DNA from: Burkholderia lata
GTDB lineage: Bacteria > Pseudomonadota > Gammaproteobacteria > Burkholderiales > Burkholderiaceae
NCBI RefSeq assembly: GCF_902499335.1
Contig: NZ_CABVQK010000003.1
Coordinates: 62,001-126,000, forward strand
Direction: 5' to 3'
DNA: 64,000 nucleotides
Part shown: positions 25,422 to 34,341 of the stretch, piece after piece
Layout: each line of letters opens with the position of its first letter
How positions within the stretch are numbered: the stretch's first letter is position 1
The notes under the pieces: generated by a model
What the model was told of the DNA's origin: nothing
The model's input: only the letters and a program-made list of their open reading frames with translations
Databases searched by the model: none
Made by a program: the position numbers and the translations under genes

Positions 25422-25817
25422 TTACCGGTAGGTCCAGAGCCGATGCAGTACGAACGTCGTCGGCGGAATCAGCAGCGCGATCGCGACGATGCTCATCCCG
25501 CGGGACACGTCGAGCGCTTCGGCCGCCCGCGCGAGCAGCAGCGTTTCGACGAAGCCGGCCAGCGTGACCGCGAGAAAGCGCACCATGTTGCGAGTGCGCA
25601 CCGTCGACGAAAAGCTCCACAGCGTATTCGCGAGATACGAGAACGCGGTTGCACAGAGGAATGCGATCGCGTTCGCGGTCACGAGCGTCGCATCGAACTG
25701 CGCGAACAGCGCCGCCGCGACCAGCGTGTGAATTGCGGTCGAGCAGAGCCCGGACACGCCGAAGCGCACGAGCCGGGTGCGCTCGGCATAAAGCAGGTCG
25801 ATCATGGCCGTCGGCAT
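25422..25817 (-). CDS. GtrA family membrane protein
   Basis: A 131-residue four-helix membrane protein of the GtrA/flippase-like family: LVRFGVSGLCSTAIHTLVAAAL, the conserved ANAIAFLCATAFSYLANTLWSF, and the ending LHRLWTYR. GtrA proteins are thought to flip polyprenyl-linked sugars. The ATG at 25817 begins one base after the stop of the GT2 gene, so the two are translationally close; ATG 25805 is possible. It is the last gene of the four-gene glycosylation operon. Confidence 0.88.
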   Translation of the reverse strand: MPTAMIDLLYAERTRLVRFGVSGLCSTAIHTLVAAALFAQFDATLVTANAIAFLCATAFSYLANTLWSFSSTVRTRNMVRFLAVTLAGFVETLLLARAAEALDVSRGMSIVAIALLIPPTTFVLHRLWTYR

Positions 25818-25818
25818 G

Positions 25819-26862
25819 TCAGCGTTCGCCGACCCGCGCGCGGGTCGCCTGCACGCGCCGGCGGGCGATCTGGCGGCGCGCATCGCGCGCGACCGGGAGT
25901 TCGATCACCTTGCCGTGCGCCTGGTAGCGGCGGCGGATCAGGTAGACGGGCCGTTGCTTGGACTCGTCGTAGATCCGCCCGATGTATTCGCCGACGACCC
26001 CGATCCCGATGAGCTCGATGCCGCCGATGAACAGCGTGACCGAGATCAGCGACGCGTAGCCGAGCACCGGGTTGCCGAACAGCAGCGTGCGGAAGATGAT
26101 GAACGAGCCGTACAGGAACGCGAGCGCGGCGATGCCGACGCCGATGTAGGTCCAGCTGCGCAGCGGCACGGTGCTGAAGCTCGTGATGCCTTCCAGCGCG
26201 AAATTCCACAGCTTCCAGCCGGAGAACTTCGAGTGCCCGGCGCTGCGCGGGTCACGCTGGTATTCGACGATCACGGTCCGGTAACCGACCCACGCGAACA
26301 GCCCCTTCATGAAGCGATGCCGTTCGGGCAGGTTGCGCAGCGCGTTCACGACCTTGCGGTCCATCAGCCGGAAATCGCCGACGTTTTCCGGCAGTTTCAC
26401 GTCCGACAGCATGTTGTGCACGCGATAGTAGATCGCGGCCGCCGTGCGCTTCGCGAACGAGTCGCACGCGCGATTGCTGCGCTTCGCGGCGACGACTTCC
26501 GCGCCGTCGCGCCAGTGTTCGATCATCACGGGAATCAGGCTCGGCGGATCCTGCAGGTCGGCGTCGAGCGGGATCACCGCGTCGCCGAGGGCCTCGTCGA
26601 GGCCGGCCGTGAGCGCGGCTTCCTTGCCGAAGTTGCGGGTGAGATCGATCACGCGCACGCGCCGCTCGCCGGTGCTGATCCGGATCAGCCGCTCGAGCGT
26701 GTCGTCGCGGCTGCCGTCGTTCACGCAGACGATCTCGAAACGGATCGCGTCGATGGACGTCATCAGCGGAATCACGACGTCGAAGAAGCGCTCGACGGCC
26801 TCGCCTTCGTTATAGAACGGCACGACCAGCGAGATGAGCGGTGTATAGAGTGGTTCCCGCAT
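25819..26862 (-). CDS. GT2 family polyprenyl-phosphate sugar transferase (GtrB/ArnC-like)
   Basis: A 347-residue glycosyltransferase. The GT-A domain shows SLVVPFYNEGEAVERFF, VNDGSRDDT, LTRNFGKEAALTAGL and the metal-binding DADLQDPPSLIP. Two C-terminal membrane helices follow (about residues 235-300), the GtrB/DpmA layout. It would charge undecaprenyl phosphate with a sugar on the cytoplasmic face. It lies directly before gtrA and after two DUF2029-type genes, so the pathway is lipid-linked sugar synthesis, flipping, and transfer. Confidence 0.93.
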   Translation of the reverse strand: MREPLYTPLISLVVPFYNEGEAVERFFDVVIPLMTSIDAIRFEIVCVNDGSRDDTLERLIRISTGERRVRVIDLTRNFGKEAALTAGLDEALGDAVIPLDADLQDPPSLIPVMIEHWRDGAEVVAAKRSNRACDSFAKRTAAAIYYRVHNMLSDVKLPENVGDFRLMDRKVVNALRNLPERHRFMKGLFAWVGYRTVIVEYQRDPRSAGHSKFSGWKLWNFALEGITSFSTVPLRSWTYIGVGIAALAFLYGSFIIFRTLLFGNPVLGYASLISVTLFIGGIELIGIGVVGEYIGRIYDESKQRPVYLIRRRYQAHGKVIELPVARDARRQIARRRVQATRARVGER

Positions 26863-26886
26863 GATGATTCCCCTTGTGATGTCGCT

Positions 26887-28266
26887 TCACCGATGCGCGC
26901 CGATGGTCGGTCGGCCGGTGCGGCGCATTTCGTACGCCGGGCGGTGGTGCGACCGGGCCGGATGCACGAAGCCGGTCTCGGTCGAGTTGTCGCGTGCGTC
27001 GGGCATCGACGGCACGTCGTGTCTTTCCTGTGCGATCCGGCTGACGAGCAGCCCGAGCGACGCCAGCGTGACGAGCGGCATGAACTGGAACGACAGATGC
27101 GGCACGACCCCGAGGCCCGCGAGCGGCATCAGCCACAGCAGCATCAGCCATTCGCGATCGAAGCGCCGCCAGCCGTGCGTCCACGCGTAGCGCGCGTACC
27201 ATGCGATCACGATGCCGTACCAGGTCAGGTCGTAGTCGTACAGGTAGGGGCTGACGAGCAGGCAGGCGCAGACGAGGGTCGCGGCGCGCAGCGCATAGGC
27301 GCACGCGCCGCGCCACGCGTAGACGACGGCGATGGCAGCGGTCGCGACCGACAGCAGCTGGAGGCCGTTCGCGACGATCGCGGGCCAGCCGGCCATCGTT
27401 GCGAGCGCGAACACCGACGGCATGCGCACGAGCTTGGCCTGGCCGGTGCCGACGATCGCGTAGACGTTGTCGATCACATGCGCGAACGTGAGCCACGGGC
27501 CGAACCCGAACGCGAGTGTCGTGAGCGCGACGCTACAGGCGATCGTCGCGGCCCATGCGGCCAGTGCGCGCCATTGACCCGCGCACAGCAGCGCGAGCGG
27601 GAACAGCACCGCGAGCTGCGGCTTCATCGTCAGCAAGCCGAAGCAGATCCCGGCGTACACGGGGCGGCGGTTCAGCACGAGCAGGCCGGCACCGGCGAGC
27701 AACGCGGTGAAGAGGCTGGTCTGTCCGACGATCACCGTGAGGAACGCGCCGGGGAACGCGAGCGCGCACAGCCACGCGGCATCGCGCTGCACGATCGCGC
27801 GGATCGTCGCCGCGAACAGCACATACGTGATCCCGAGCCACAGCACGAGCGCCAGCGTGTACGGCAGCCAGCCGAGCGGCAGCACGAGCAGCAGCATGGA
27901 GGGCGGATAGAGCCACGGCAGCGTGCCGTCCGCGAGATTCATCGTCGGGATCGCAAGCTTCTGGACCGCGAACAGCGCGGGAAAATGCCATGCGTCGGCC
28001 GCATGCCCGTGCGCGGCGAGCCACGCGGCGCTCCAGATCGGCGAGAAATCCTGCGACAGCGGTTGCAGCGCGCCGTTGTGCGACAGGAACACGCGGATCA
28101 CGTAGATGCAGATGAACAGCAGCTCGGTCACCAGCGCGGCGCCCGCATAGAGGCGCACGCGCTCGCGATTGAGCCAGTGCGGGTAGCGGCGCGGGCCCGC
28201 GATCGGGAGTTCCGGATGCACGTCGGCGTCCGGGTGCGCGTGGCGCGCAAAAGGTGACGATCTCAT
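26887..28266 (-). CDS. DUF2029 (GT87-like) integral membrane glycosyltransferase, copy 2
   Basis: A 459-residue protein with about ten membrane helices. It carries the DUF2029 hallmarks: an early QDFSPIWSAAWLAAHG segment with the acidic residue in the first periplasmic loop, WLYPPSMLLL, LLTMKPQLAVLFPLALL and SPYLYDYDLTW. These GT-C enzymes take sugars from polyprenyl-phosphate donors. The ATG at 28266 overlaps the stop of the preceding gene as ATGA, showing translational coupling. The C-terminal tail after the last helix is hydrophilic and His/Arg-rich. Confidence 0.85.
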   Translation of the reverse strand: MRSSPFARHAHPDADVHPELPIAGPRRYPHWLNRERVRLYAGAALVTELLFICIYVIRVFLSHNGALQPLSQDFSPIWSAAWLAAHGHAADAWHFPALFAVQKLAIPTMNLADGTLPWLYPPSMLLLVLPLGWLPYTLALVLWLGITYVLFAATIRAIVQRDAAWLCALAFPGAFLTVIVGQTSLFTALLAGAGLLVLNRRPVYAGICFGLLTMKPQLAVLFPLALLCAGQWRALAAWAATIACSVALTTLAFGFGPWLTFAHVIDNVYAIVGTGQAKLVRMPSVFALATMAGWPAIVANGLQLLSVATAAIAVVYAWRGACAYALRAATLVCACLLVSPYLYDYDLTWYGIVIAWYARYAWTHGWRRFDREWLMLLWLMPLAGLGVVPHLSFQFMPLVTLASLGLLVSRIAQERHDVPSMPDARDNSTETGFVHPARSHHRPAYEMRRTGRPTIGAHR

Positions 28267-29501
28267 CGTGCGCTCCGGGACTCGAGCGCCGTGCGGCGCA
28301 CGACGACGAACAGCACCGCGAGCAGCACGAGCGGCCCGATCTGCGGCAGCTTCATCAGCCGGTTGAACATCTCGAAGATCGGCAGCAGCCACGCAAGCAC
28401 GATGATGCCCTGATCGCCAGGCCGCCAGCCTTTGTCGAGGCCGTGCGCGATCAGGCAGAAGATCGCGATGCCGAGCCACGTCAGTTCGTAGTTCCACAGA
28501 TACGGTGTGGTCAGCAGCGTCGCGACGGCCAGCACCGCGCCGCGCAGGCGCATGTCCTGCGTGCGGCGCCACACGTCGACGGCCGAGGCGATCGAGAGCA
28601 GCGCGATCGCCGCTTGCGCGGCCAGCGCGGTTGCCACCGGCATGCCCGCGAGCCGCAATGCGGCGAACGGCGTCGGCGACGCGAGCCAGTACGACGGGAG
28701 CATGAAATGCTGGTCGCGCACCGTCGACAGTGTCTGACTGAGCCCGTGCAACGCGCCGGGGCCGGCCAGTGCGATGCCGGCGGCCGCGAACAGCAACGCG
28801 GTGATCGCGGCCGCCGCGAACGTGCGCCACGCACGTGCCGCGATCAGCACGAACGGGAACACCACGGCCAGTTGCGGCTTGATCGCGAGCAAGCCGATCA
28901 GCACGCCGGCGACGACCGGACGCTTGCCGAGCAGATGCAGCGCGAGCGCGGCGACGCCGGCGGTCAGGACGCTGTTCTGGCCGAACAGCGCGGCCATGCA
29001 TACGGCTGAATACGCGACCACGACGAGCGCCGCGGCGCGCGGCACGGGAAGATACGCGCGCAATCCCGACAACCGCGAGACGGCGAACGCATAGCATAAA
29101 AGACTGCCCGCGAAAAAGAGGAAATATGCGGGCAGGAAAGGCACAAGGGCAACCGGAGCGATGAACAGCAACATCGTCGGCGGATAGAGCCAGGGAAGCG
29201 GCCGGTGCTGCAGATACGCACCGAAGTGCGCGAACTCGGCCTGCAGGAATGAAGAGGAGTCGTAGACCGATGCGGCATGGCCTTGCAACACCAGGTGCGA
29301 TGCGGTCCAGAAGACCGAGAAATCGACGCCGGGGCGCGCGATAGCGCTCGACGTGAAGCCGTTCGTCACGATGCCCCAGGTAACCAGCAACGCGGCGAAG
29401 AGCATCAGCATGATGCAGCTGTACGGAATGATCCGGTCGGCCGTCAGCCATTGAACGCGGCGTATTGCACGCCCGCGCATTTCGCGATTGGCGGTGTACA
29501 T
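28263..29501 (-). CDS. DUF2029 (GT87-like) integral membrane glycosyltransferase, copy 1
   Basis: A 412-residue paralogue of the next gene, first in the four-gene operon. Matching landmarks are GVDFSVFWTASHLVLQG, WLYPPTMLLFIAP, LLAIKPQLAVVFPFVLI and TPYLWNYELTWLG. About ten membrane helices are present. The acidic residue in the first periplasmic loop (DFSVFW) is the expected catalytic base of GT-C folds. Acceptor and sugar cannot be inferred. It overlaps the next gene by four bases. Confidence 0.85.
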   Translation of the reverse strand: MYTANREMRGRAIRRVQWLTADRIIPYSCIMLMLFAALLVTWGIVTNGFTSSAIARPGVDFSVFWTASHLVLQGHAASVYDSSSFLQAEFAHFGAYLQHRPLPWLYPPTMLLFIAPVALVPFLPAYFLFFAGSLLCYAFAVSRLSGLRAYLPVPRAAALVVVAYSAVCMAALFGQNSVLTAGVAALALHLLGKRPVVAGVLIGLLAIKPQLAVVFPFVLIAARAWRTFAAAAITALLFAAAGIALAGPGALHGLSQTLSTVRDQHFMLPSYWLASPTPFAALRLAGMPVATALAAQAAIALLSIASAVDVWRRTQDMRLRGAVLAVATLLTTPYLWNYELTWLGIAIFCLIAHGLDKGWRPGDQGIIVLAWLLPIFEMFNRLMKLPQIGPLVLLAVLFVVVRRTALESRSAR

Positions 29502-30553
29502 GATTCCCCGTATTTAGTGGTGGCTGCCTGGTCAGTCTCAGCCGTTTCGTGTTCTGGTGCCTGCGGATCCAAACGCTCTGAAATGGCGTTATCCGGTGAG
29601 TTCATTGTTGAAGAAAAAATCGCGCATTGCAAACCACCTGCTGAAAGCCGGAATCCGGATTAGCCGAAGAGGCAGGTGAAAACCGCGTTTTCAGGTATGA
29701 GAAATAGACACGGCCGGTTCTTGTGTTTCTGTCTTGAAACATTCTGTCATTTTGACCAGTTCGGCACCCCGCCGATCGCGTGGGCCGCGAGTGGCTTCGG
29801 GCGTTCGGGAAAGTCCCAAGTAAAAATTTATGATCCTTGGCGCAGCGCGGCGGCGGGCGTTCAGGCTTGCAACGCTTGCGGACCAAACATATATCAATTT
29901 TGAAACATTTCGCGTTTCGCGCCCTTGGCCGGGAAACTCAGGCATCGCTGGAACCCTTGCTGCGTATGGATTTGGTCCAAGGTGGCCTGCTCTTTGCGTA
30001 AGCGTTGGCACGGCAGTCGACGATGTGACGACCGGGCGGTTCCGGCAGGAGAAACAGGGAACCAGCTTCGGAATCACGGGCGGAAAGAAGGGCCGGAGCG
30101 CGTCGGGGAACACGCAGCTCCAGGTCGATCAACCGCGCAAGCGTTCGTCGAGTGACCCATGAGACCCGGTTTCGTCAGGGCAATAAGAAATTGGCATAGC
30201 CGTAAATGGGGAATAAAAATGAAAGACCACAGCACATCACGGTTCGCAAACCGGATTAAAAAAACATTGCAGATTATCCGGGAGTTTATTTCCCGTTCAA
30301 CTGGATTCCATGCGTCGAATGGCAGCCGTGCCGTTCAGGTCGATCTGATTGCCCGGATTATCCGGCCGGTCGCACCGTACACGCCTCTCTCGCTCACTGC
30401 GTCACTGATACCCGTTCGCACGGACAGGGGTGTGCATCCCCGCTCCCGCAGCTGAGCGTCGCGTTCCGATTTTTCGAGTAGTGCCGGTGGTGCCCACCCC
30501 CGACGTCCTGACCGACGAAGGGAATTTCATAGCAGTCCGAAAGGAGAGTGTCC
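29502..30553. other. 1.05-kb leader region before the Tad operon
   Basis: No convincing gene except a possible small frame at 30219-30455. The stretch separates the divergent glycosylation operon from flp1 and must hold both promoters. It is of mixed composition, with an AT-rich patch around 29820-29920. Confidence 0.5.
30219..30455 (+). CDS. possible small basic protein
   Basis: A 78-codon frame with GGGGAA before its ATG, beginning MKDHSTSRFANRIKKTLQIIREFISRS. It is basic and lacks the G-V-T-x-I-E-Y-x pilin motif of the genes that follow. It could be a real small gene or part of the long flp leader. Nothing else supports it. Confidence 0.25.
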   Translation: MKDHSTSRFANRIKKTLQIIREFISRSTGFHASNGSRAVQVDLIARIIRPVAPYTPLSLTASLIPVRTDRGVHPRSRS

Positions 30554-30745
30554 ATGTCAAGAATCATCGAAAAGATCGCGTGGTTCATCCAGGACCAGGA
30601 CGGTGTGACGGCCATCGAATACGGCCTGATCGCTGCACTGATCGCGATCGGCATCGTCGTTGCGTTGACGACGGTCGGTACGGATCTGAAGACCGTGTTC
30701 AGTACGGTCGCCGCGGATCTGGACTCGATAGTAGCGGGCTTCTGA
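30554..30745 (+). CDS. flp1: Flp pilin 1 (type IVb)
   Basis: A 63-residue prepilin. The short leader ends in DQDG, and cleavage before VTAIEYGLIAALIAIGIVVAL gives the Flp hallmark with Glu at +5 and Tyr at +6 followed by the hydrophobic assembly helix. AAGGAG seven bases before the ATG fixes the start. It is the first gene of the Tad locus and nearly duplicates the second pilin. The product is the subunit of a thin bundle-forming adhesive pilus. Confidence 0.95.
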   Translation: MSRIIEKIAWFIQDQDGVTAIEYGLIAALIAIGIVVALTTVGTDLKTVFSTVAADLDSIVAGF

Positions 30746-30885
30746 TGGATGGTACGGCAAGCGAATCATTCAACTCGTTTGTCTGCACCACACGGCATTA
30801 ACGACATTCCTCGACGTATCGATGCACGGTCATTCGACCAGCCGGCACGCGAGGACCATGAAATTCACCACGCAAGGAGATCATC

Positions 30886-31077
30886 ATGTCCAAGTTCATT
30901 CAACAAGCCAGCCGTTTCGTTCGTGACGAAGACGGCGTGACCGCCATCGAATACGGCCTGATCGCCGCACTGATCGCAGTCGGCATCATCCTCGCGCTGT
31001 CGACGATCGGGAAGGACCTCAAGACCGTTTTCAGCACGATCGCGGCCGATCTGGATTCGGCGGTAGCCGGCATCTGA
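30886..31077 (+). CDS. flp2: Flp pilin 2 (type IVb)
   Basis: A 63-residue prepilin very similar to Flp1, cut after DEDG and before VTAIEYGLIAALIAVGIIL. The similarity over the whole length (both end TV/TI-AADLDS-V-AG) points to recent duplication. An inverted repeat follows the gene at 31091-31124, which may stabilise or attenuate the pilin message. Confidence 0.95.
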   Translation: MSKFIQQASRFVRDEDGVTAIEYGLIAALIAVGIILALSTIGKDLKTVFSTIAADLDSAVAGI

Positions 31078-31090
31078 TGGACCGTGCCGC

Positions 31091-31124
31091 GGACGGCTCG
31101 GCCGGTGCAGCGCTCGAGCCGTCC
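31091..31124 (+). terminator. stem-loop after flp2 (attenuator or mRNA stabiliser)
   Basis: GGACGGCTCG (31091-31100) and CGAGCCGTCC (31115-31124) form a perfect 10-pair GC-rich stem with a 14-base loop. No T-run follows, so it is more likely partial attenuation or 3' protection of the abundant pilin message than full termination. Confidence 0.5.
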
Positions 31125-31159
31125 CCGGTCTTCTGATCAACCTGGAACCGGAGACCATC

Positions 31160-31366
31160 ATGCAAGCCAAGGTGCGTGTCGTACGCAACTGGATCGGCGA
31201 CGAGCAGGGCGTGACGTCGATCGAATACGCGTTGCTCGGGGCCATGTTCGCCGTCGCGGTGCTGGGCAGCGTCGTCACCCTGAAAGGCTCGCTTGCCGGC
31301 ACGTACGAGGTGATCGCAACGGCCGTCACGGCCGCCGTGGCCACCGCGCTGGCGATGGTTTCCTGA
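31160..31366 (+). CDS. Flp-type pilin 3 (divergent)
   Basis: A 68-residue prepilin-like protein. The cut after DEQG leaves VTSIEYALLGAMFAVAVLG, keeping Glu+5 and Tyr+6. The C-terminal half differs completely from Flp1/Flp2 (Ala/Thr/Val-rich), so it is either a minor pilin or a structural variant. It lies just before the prepilin peptidase gene. Confidence 0.88.
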   Translation: MQAKVRVVRNWIGDEQGVTSIEYALLGAMFAVAVLGSVVTLKGSLAGTYEVIATAVTAAVATALAMVS

Positions 31367-31394
31367 TCCACCGATTCGATCCACGAGGTTCGCC

Positions 31395-31934
31395 ATGCTA
31401 CCCGTTGCGCTGCCTTACCCGGTTCCGTTGTGCGTGACGCTGCTCGCGGTCGCCGCGGCCAGCACGGACATCGCGACCCGCCGTATTCCGAACCGCCTCG
31501 TGCTGATCGGCCTGGCCGGTGCGCTGGTTGCCCAGTGCATGTTGCATGGCGTCCTGGCTGGCGCACTCGGATGGCTCGCCGGCGCCGCGACCGGCTTCGG
31601 CCTGCTGTTGCCGTTCTACCTGTTGCGCGGCATGGCGGCCGGCGACGTGAAGCTGATGCTCGCGATCGGCGCGTGGGTCGGCGCGGAAATGACGTTTTTC
31701 ATCGTGCTGGCCACCTTCCTGGCCGGCGGGATCGGCGCCATCGCCTACGCGCTGCTGCGCGGGCGGATGCGCCAGATGTGGGCGAACGTGCGTGCGTTGA
31801 TCACGCGGCGTTCGCAAGGCGCGAGCGCCGAGGCCGCCGGCGGCCCCGTCGAAATCGCATCGGTCGGCACGCTGCCGTACGGCGTGGCGATCGCGGCCGG
31901 CACGCTGGGCATGCTGTTCGTGTCGTGCGCATAG
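31395..31934 (+). CDS. tadV: TadV/CpaA prepilin peptidase
   Basis: A 179-residue inner-membrane aspartic protease that removes the leader from Flp prepilins and TadE/F pseudopilins. The catalytic aspartates are Asp25 (STDIATRRIPN) and Asp84 (AAGDVKLM). Like other CpaA-type enzymes it lacks the methylase domain of PilD. It sits right after the three pilin genes. Confidence 0.93.
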   Translation: MLPVALPYPVPLCVTLLAVAAASTDIATRRIPNRLVLIGLAGALVAQCMLHGVLAGALGWLAGAATGFGLLLPFYLLRGMAAGDVKLMLAIGAWVGAEMTFFIVLATFLAGGIGAIAYALLRGRMRQMWANVRALITRRSQGASAEAAGGPVEIASVGTLPYGVAIAAGTLGMLFVSCA

Positions 31935-31966
31935 CGCGACGCATCCGAAACGAGGACGCAACGATC

Positions 31967-33367
31967 ATGAACACGAATCACACCGAACCGAGACGCGACG
32001 CACAGGTGGCACGCCTGCCCGATCCGTTGCCGTCGCGGGAAGCGCATACGAAGCTGGGCGCGCAGCTGCCGACGGCGCCGCGCTCGCTCGAGGAAACCGG
32101 GTTGAGCATGACGTTCGTCGCCGGCCTCGTGCTGAAGTCGACGCTGATGCTTGGCCGCCCGTCGTACGGCGACCTGGTCGAACGGCACTGCCTGCCGCTC
32201 GCGGTGCTCGACGACGTCTTTGCATTCCTGGTGCGCGAGCATCTCGTCGAGCTCACCCATCGCGGCGCGACCGATCTCGACGTGACGTTCCGCCTGACCG
32301 ACGCGGGCCGCGTGCTCGCGCTGGAGGAACGCTCGCGCAGCGGCTACAGCGGGCCCGCGCCGGTGACGCTCGACGCCTATATCGAGTGCCTGAACGTGCA
32401 TTCGGTGCGCAAGCTGCACATCAGCCAGAACGAAGTGTGGGCGGCATTCGAAGGCATCGTGATCGACACGTCGCTGCTCGATGCGGCGGCTGCCGCGCTG
32501 AACGCGGGCCGCCCGCTGCTGATCTACGGCCCGGCCGGCAGCGGCAAGACCTTCCTCGCCGAGCGGCTCGGTTCGCTGATGCGCGGCCGCGTGCCGGTGC
32601 CGCATGCGATCTGCGCGGCCGGCGAAGTGATCCAGATCTACGACCCGCTCGTCCATGTGGACGCGCAAGCCCAGTCCGGCGGCCAGTCGGTCGATCGCCG
32701 CTGGCGCCTGTGCAAGCGGCCGGTCGTGATGTCCGGTGGTGAACTGACGCTCGACGAGCTCGAACTGCGCCGCGACGAGGCCGCCGGTTTCTACCAGGCG
32801 CCCCCGCACATGAAAGCGAACATGGGCATGTACGTCGTCGACGATCTCGGCCGCCAGCGCGTCGAGCCGCGCGACCTGCTCAATCGCTGGCTGCGCCCGC
32901 TCGATCGCGGCGTCGATTACCTGACGCTCGAATCCGGCAACCGCTTCGTGATGCCGTTCGACGTCTGGCCGGTGTTCTCGAGCAACCTGTCGCCGGAGCA
33001 GTTCTGCGACGACGCATTCCTGCGCCGCCTCGGCTCGAAGCTGCACGTCGGCGCGATGTCGATCGACGACTACCGCCAGGTGTACAACGCGGCCTGCGCA
33101 TCGCTCGGACTCGTATCGGCGACCGATGCGTTCGATTTCCTGCTGCATCGGCTGCACCTGCCGACCGGCAAGGCATTTCTCGCATGCTTTCCGGCGGACC
33201 TGTTGCGCCTCGTGGCCGCCGGCGCGCGTTATCGCGGCGATCCGCCCGAGGTAACGCACGACGCGCTGTACGACGCGTGGGCGAGTTACTTCGGCGCAGC
33301 GCCTGAACGGGACGGCAGCCATCCGTCGCCCGTCGAGCGCGGTGGCCGTACGTTCGTTACCGGTTGA
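31967..33367 (+). CDS. AAA+ ATPase encoded within the Tad locus
   Basis: A 466-residue cytoplasmic ATPase. A winged-helix-like N-terminal domain (about residues 40-125; LVERHCLPLAVLDDVFAFLVREHLVEL, then FRLTDAGRVLAL) precedes an AAA+ core with Walker A GPAGSGKT at 188-195 and a Walker B-like MYVVDDLGR. It is not part of the canonical Tad set (TadA is encoded separately downstream). Similar wHTH-AAA+ proteins occur near secretion or pilus genes in several phyla. It may assemble or remodel the pilus machine, but no role is established to my knowledge. Confidence 0.8.
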   Translation: MNTNHTEPRRDAQVARLPDPLPSREAHTKLGAQLPTAPRSLEETGLSMTFVAGLVLKSTLMLGRPSYGDLVERHCLPLAVLDDVFAFLVREHLVELTHRGATDLDVTFRLTDAGRVLALEERSRSGYSGPAPVTLDAYIECLNVHSVRKLHISQNEVWAAFEGIVIDTSLLDAAAAALNAGRPLLIYGPAGSGKTFLAERLGSLMRGRVPVPHAICAAGEVIQIYDPLVHVDAQAQSGGQSVDRRWRLCKRPVVMSGGELTLDELELRRDEAAGFYQAPPHMKANMGMYVVDDLGRQRVEPRDLLNRWLRPLDRGVDYLTLESGNRFVMPFDVWPVFSSNLSPEQFCDDAFLRRLGSKLHVGAMSIDDYRQVYNAACASLGLVSATDAFDFLLHRLHLPTGKAFLACFPADLLRLVAAGARYRGDPPEVTHDALYDAWASYFGAAPERDGSHPSPVERGGRTFVTG

Positions 33368-33402
33368 GCGGTTTCTTTCACGATTCGTCGAGGAGCATTG
33401 CC

Positions 33403-34242
33403 ATGAAAAACAGTCGAGCGGTCATGATGCTGGTCGTCGCGATGGTCGCGGGTCTTGCCGCGGTCGTGTTCGCGTCCCACTGGCTGGTGCAGACATCCAC
33501 GAGTTCGGTCACGCCGGTCGCGGTGGCCAACACCGACCTGAACCTGGGCGAACCGCTCGGGCCGAACCAGATCCACATGGTCAGCTGGCCGTCGGGCAGC
33601 GTGCCCACCGGCGCGTTCACCGATACGAAGGTGCTCGAAGGGCGCGTCGTGCGCACCAGCCTGGCACGCGGCGAGCCGGTGATCGAGTCGAAGCTCGCGC
33701 CGGTCGGCACGAAGGGCGGGCTGTCCGCGGTCATCGCCGACGGCAGCCGCGCGATCACGGTGCGCGTGAACGACGTGGTCGGCGTCGCGGGCTTCGCGCT
33801 GCCGGGCAACTACGTCGACGTCATCGTCAACACGCAGGAACAACAGGGCAAGACCGACGGGCAGAGCATCTCGAAGATCGTGCTCGAGCACATCCTCGTG
33901 CTCGCCGTCGCGCAGCAGGTCAGCCGCGACGACACGGCGCCGAAGGTCGTCAACGCGGTGACGCTGGAAGTCACGCCCGACCAGGCCGAACGGCTCGACC
34001 TCGCACGCAGCGTCGGCACGCTGTCGCTCGTGCTGCGCAACCAGGTCGACCAGAAGACGCTGAACACCGACGGCGCGACCAAGCTGACGCTGCTCGGCAA
34101 GGAGCCCGCACCCGAAGCGCCGCCGGCACCGGTCCGTGTGAAGACGGTACGCGTGCATGTCGCATCGCACGCGGCGCCGGAAGTACGGCGCGACTGCGTC
34201 GGCGTGCTGACGGGCGTGAAGGGCAGCGTCGAGTGTTTCTGA
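33403..34242 (+). CDS. rcpC: RcpC/CpaB pilus assembly protein
   Basis: A 279-residue protein with an N-terminal membrane anchor (MMLVVAMVAGLAAVVFA), a SAF-like beta-clip domain (VTPVAVANTDLNLGEPLGPNQI) and a CpaB domain with AITVRVNDVVGVAGFALPGNYVDV. RcpC works in the periplasm with the secretin RcpA. GAGGAG seven bases before ATG 33403 sets the start. Confidence 0.93.
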   Translation: MKNSRAVMMLVVAMVAGLAAVVFASHWLVQTSTSSVTPVAVANTDLNLGEPLGPNQIHMVSWPSGSVPTGAFTDTKVLEGRVVRTSLARGEPVIESKLAPVGTKGGLSAVIADGSRAITVRVNDVVGVAGFALPGNYVDVIVNTQEQQGKTDGQSISKIVLEHILVLAVAQQVSRDDTAPKVVNAVTLEVTPDQAERLDLARSVGTLSLVLRNQVDQKTLNTDGATKLTLLGKEPAPEAPPAPVRVKTVRVHVASHAAPEVRRDCVGVLTGVKGSVECF

Positions 34243-34341
34243 ATCGGTTCATTGAAGTCACATAAACGGCCGCCTGCAACGCGCGGCGGCCCTGGAAGTC
34301 GATAACCGGCACGGCGCCGGTCTCTCGGGGGATCAGACGAA

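Noticed and set aside
25804-28257. A very long plus-strand frame (over 800 codons) opposite the glycosyltransferase genes
   Set aside because: GC-rich genes leave few stop codons on the opposite strand. The product is Arg/His/Gln-rich without domains, while the minus-strand genes have clear families.
30006-30022. Sigma-54-like TGGCACG before the Tad operon
   Set aside because: The -12 element at the required spacing lacks the essential GC.
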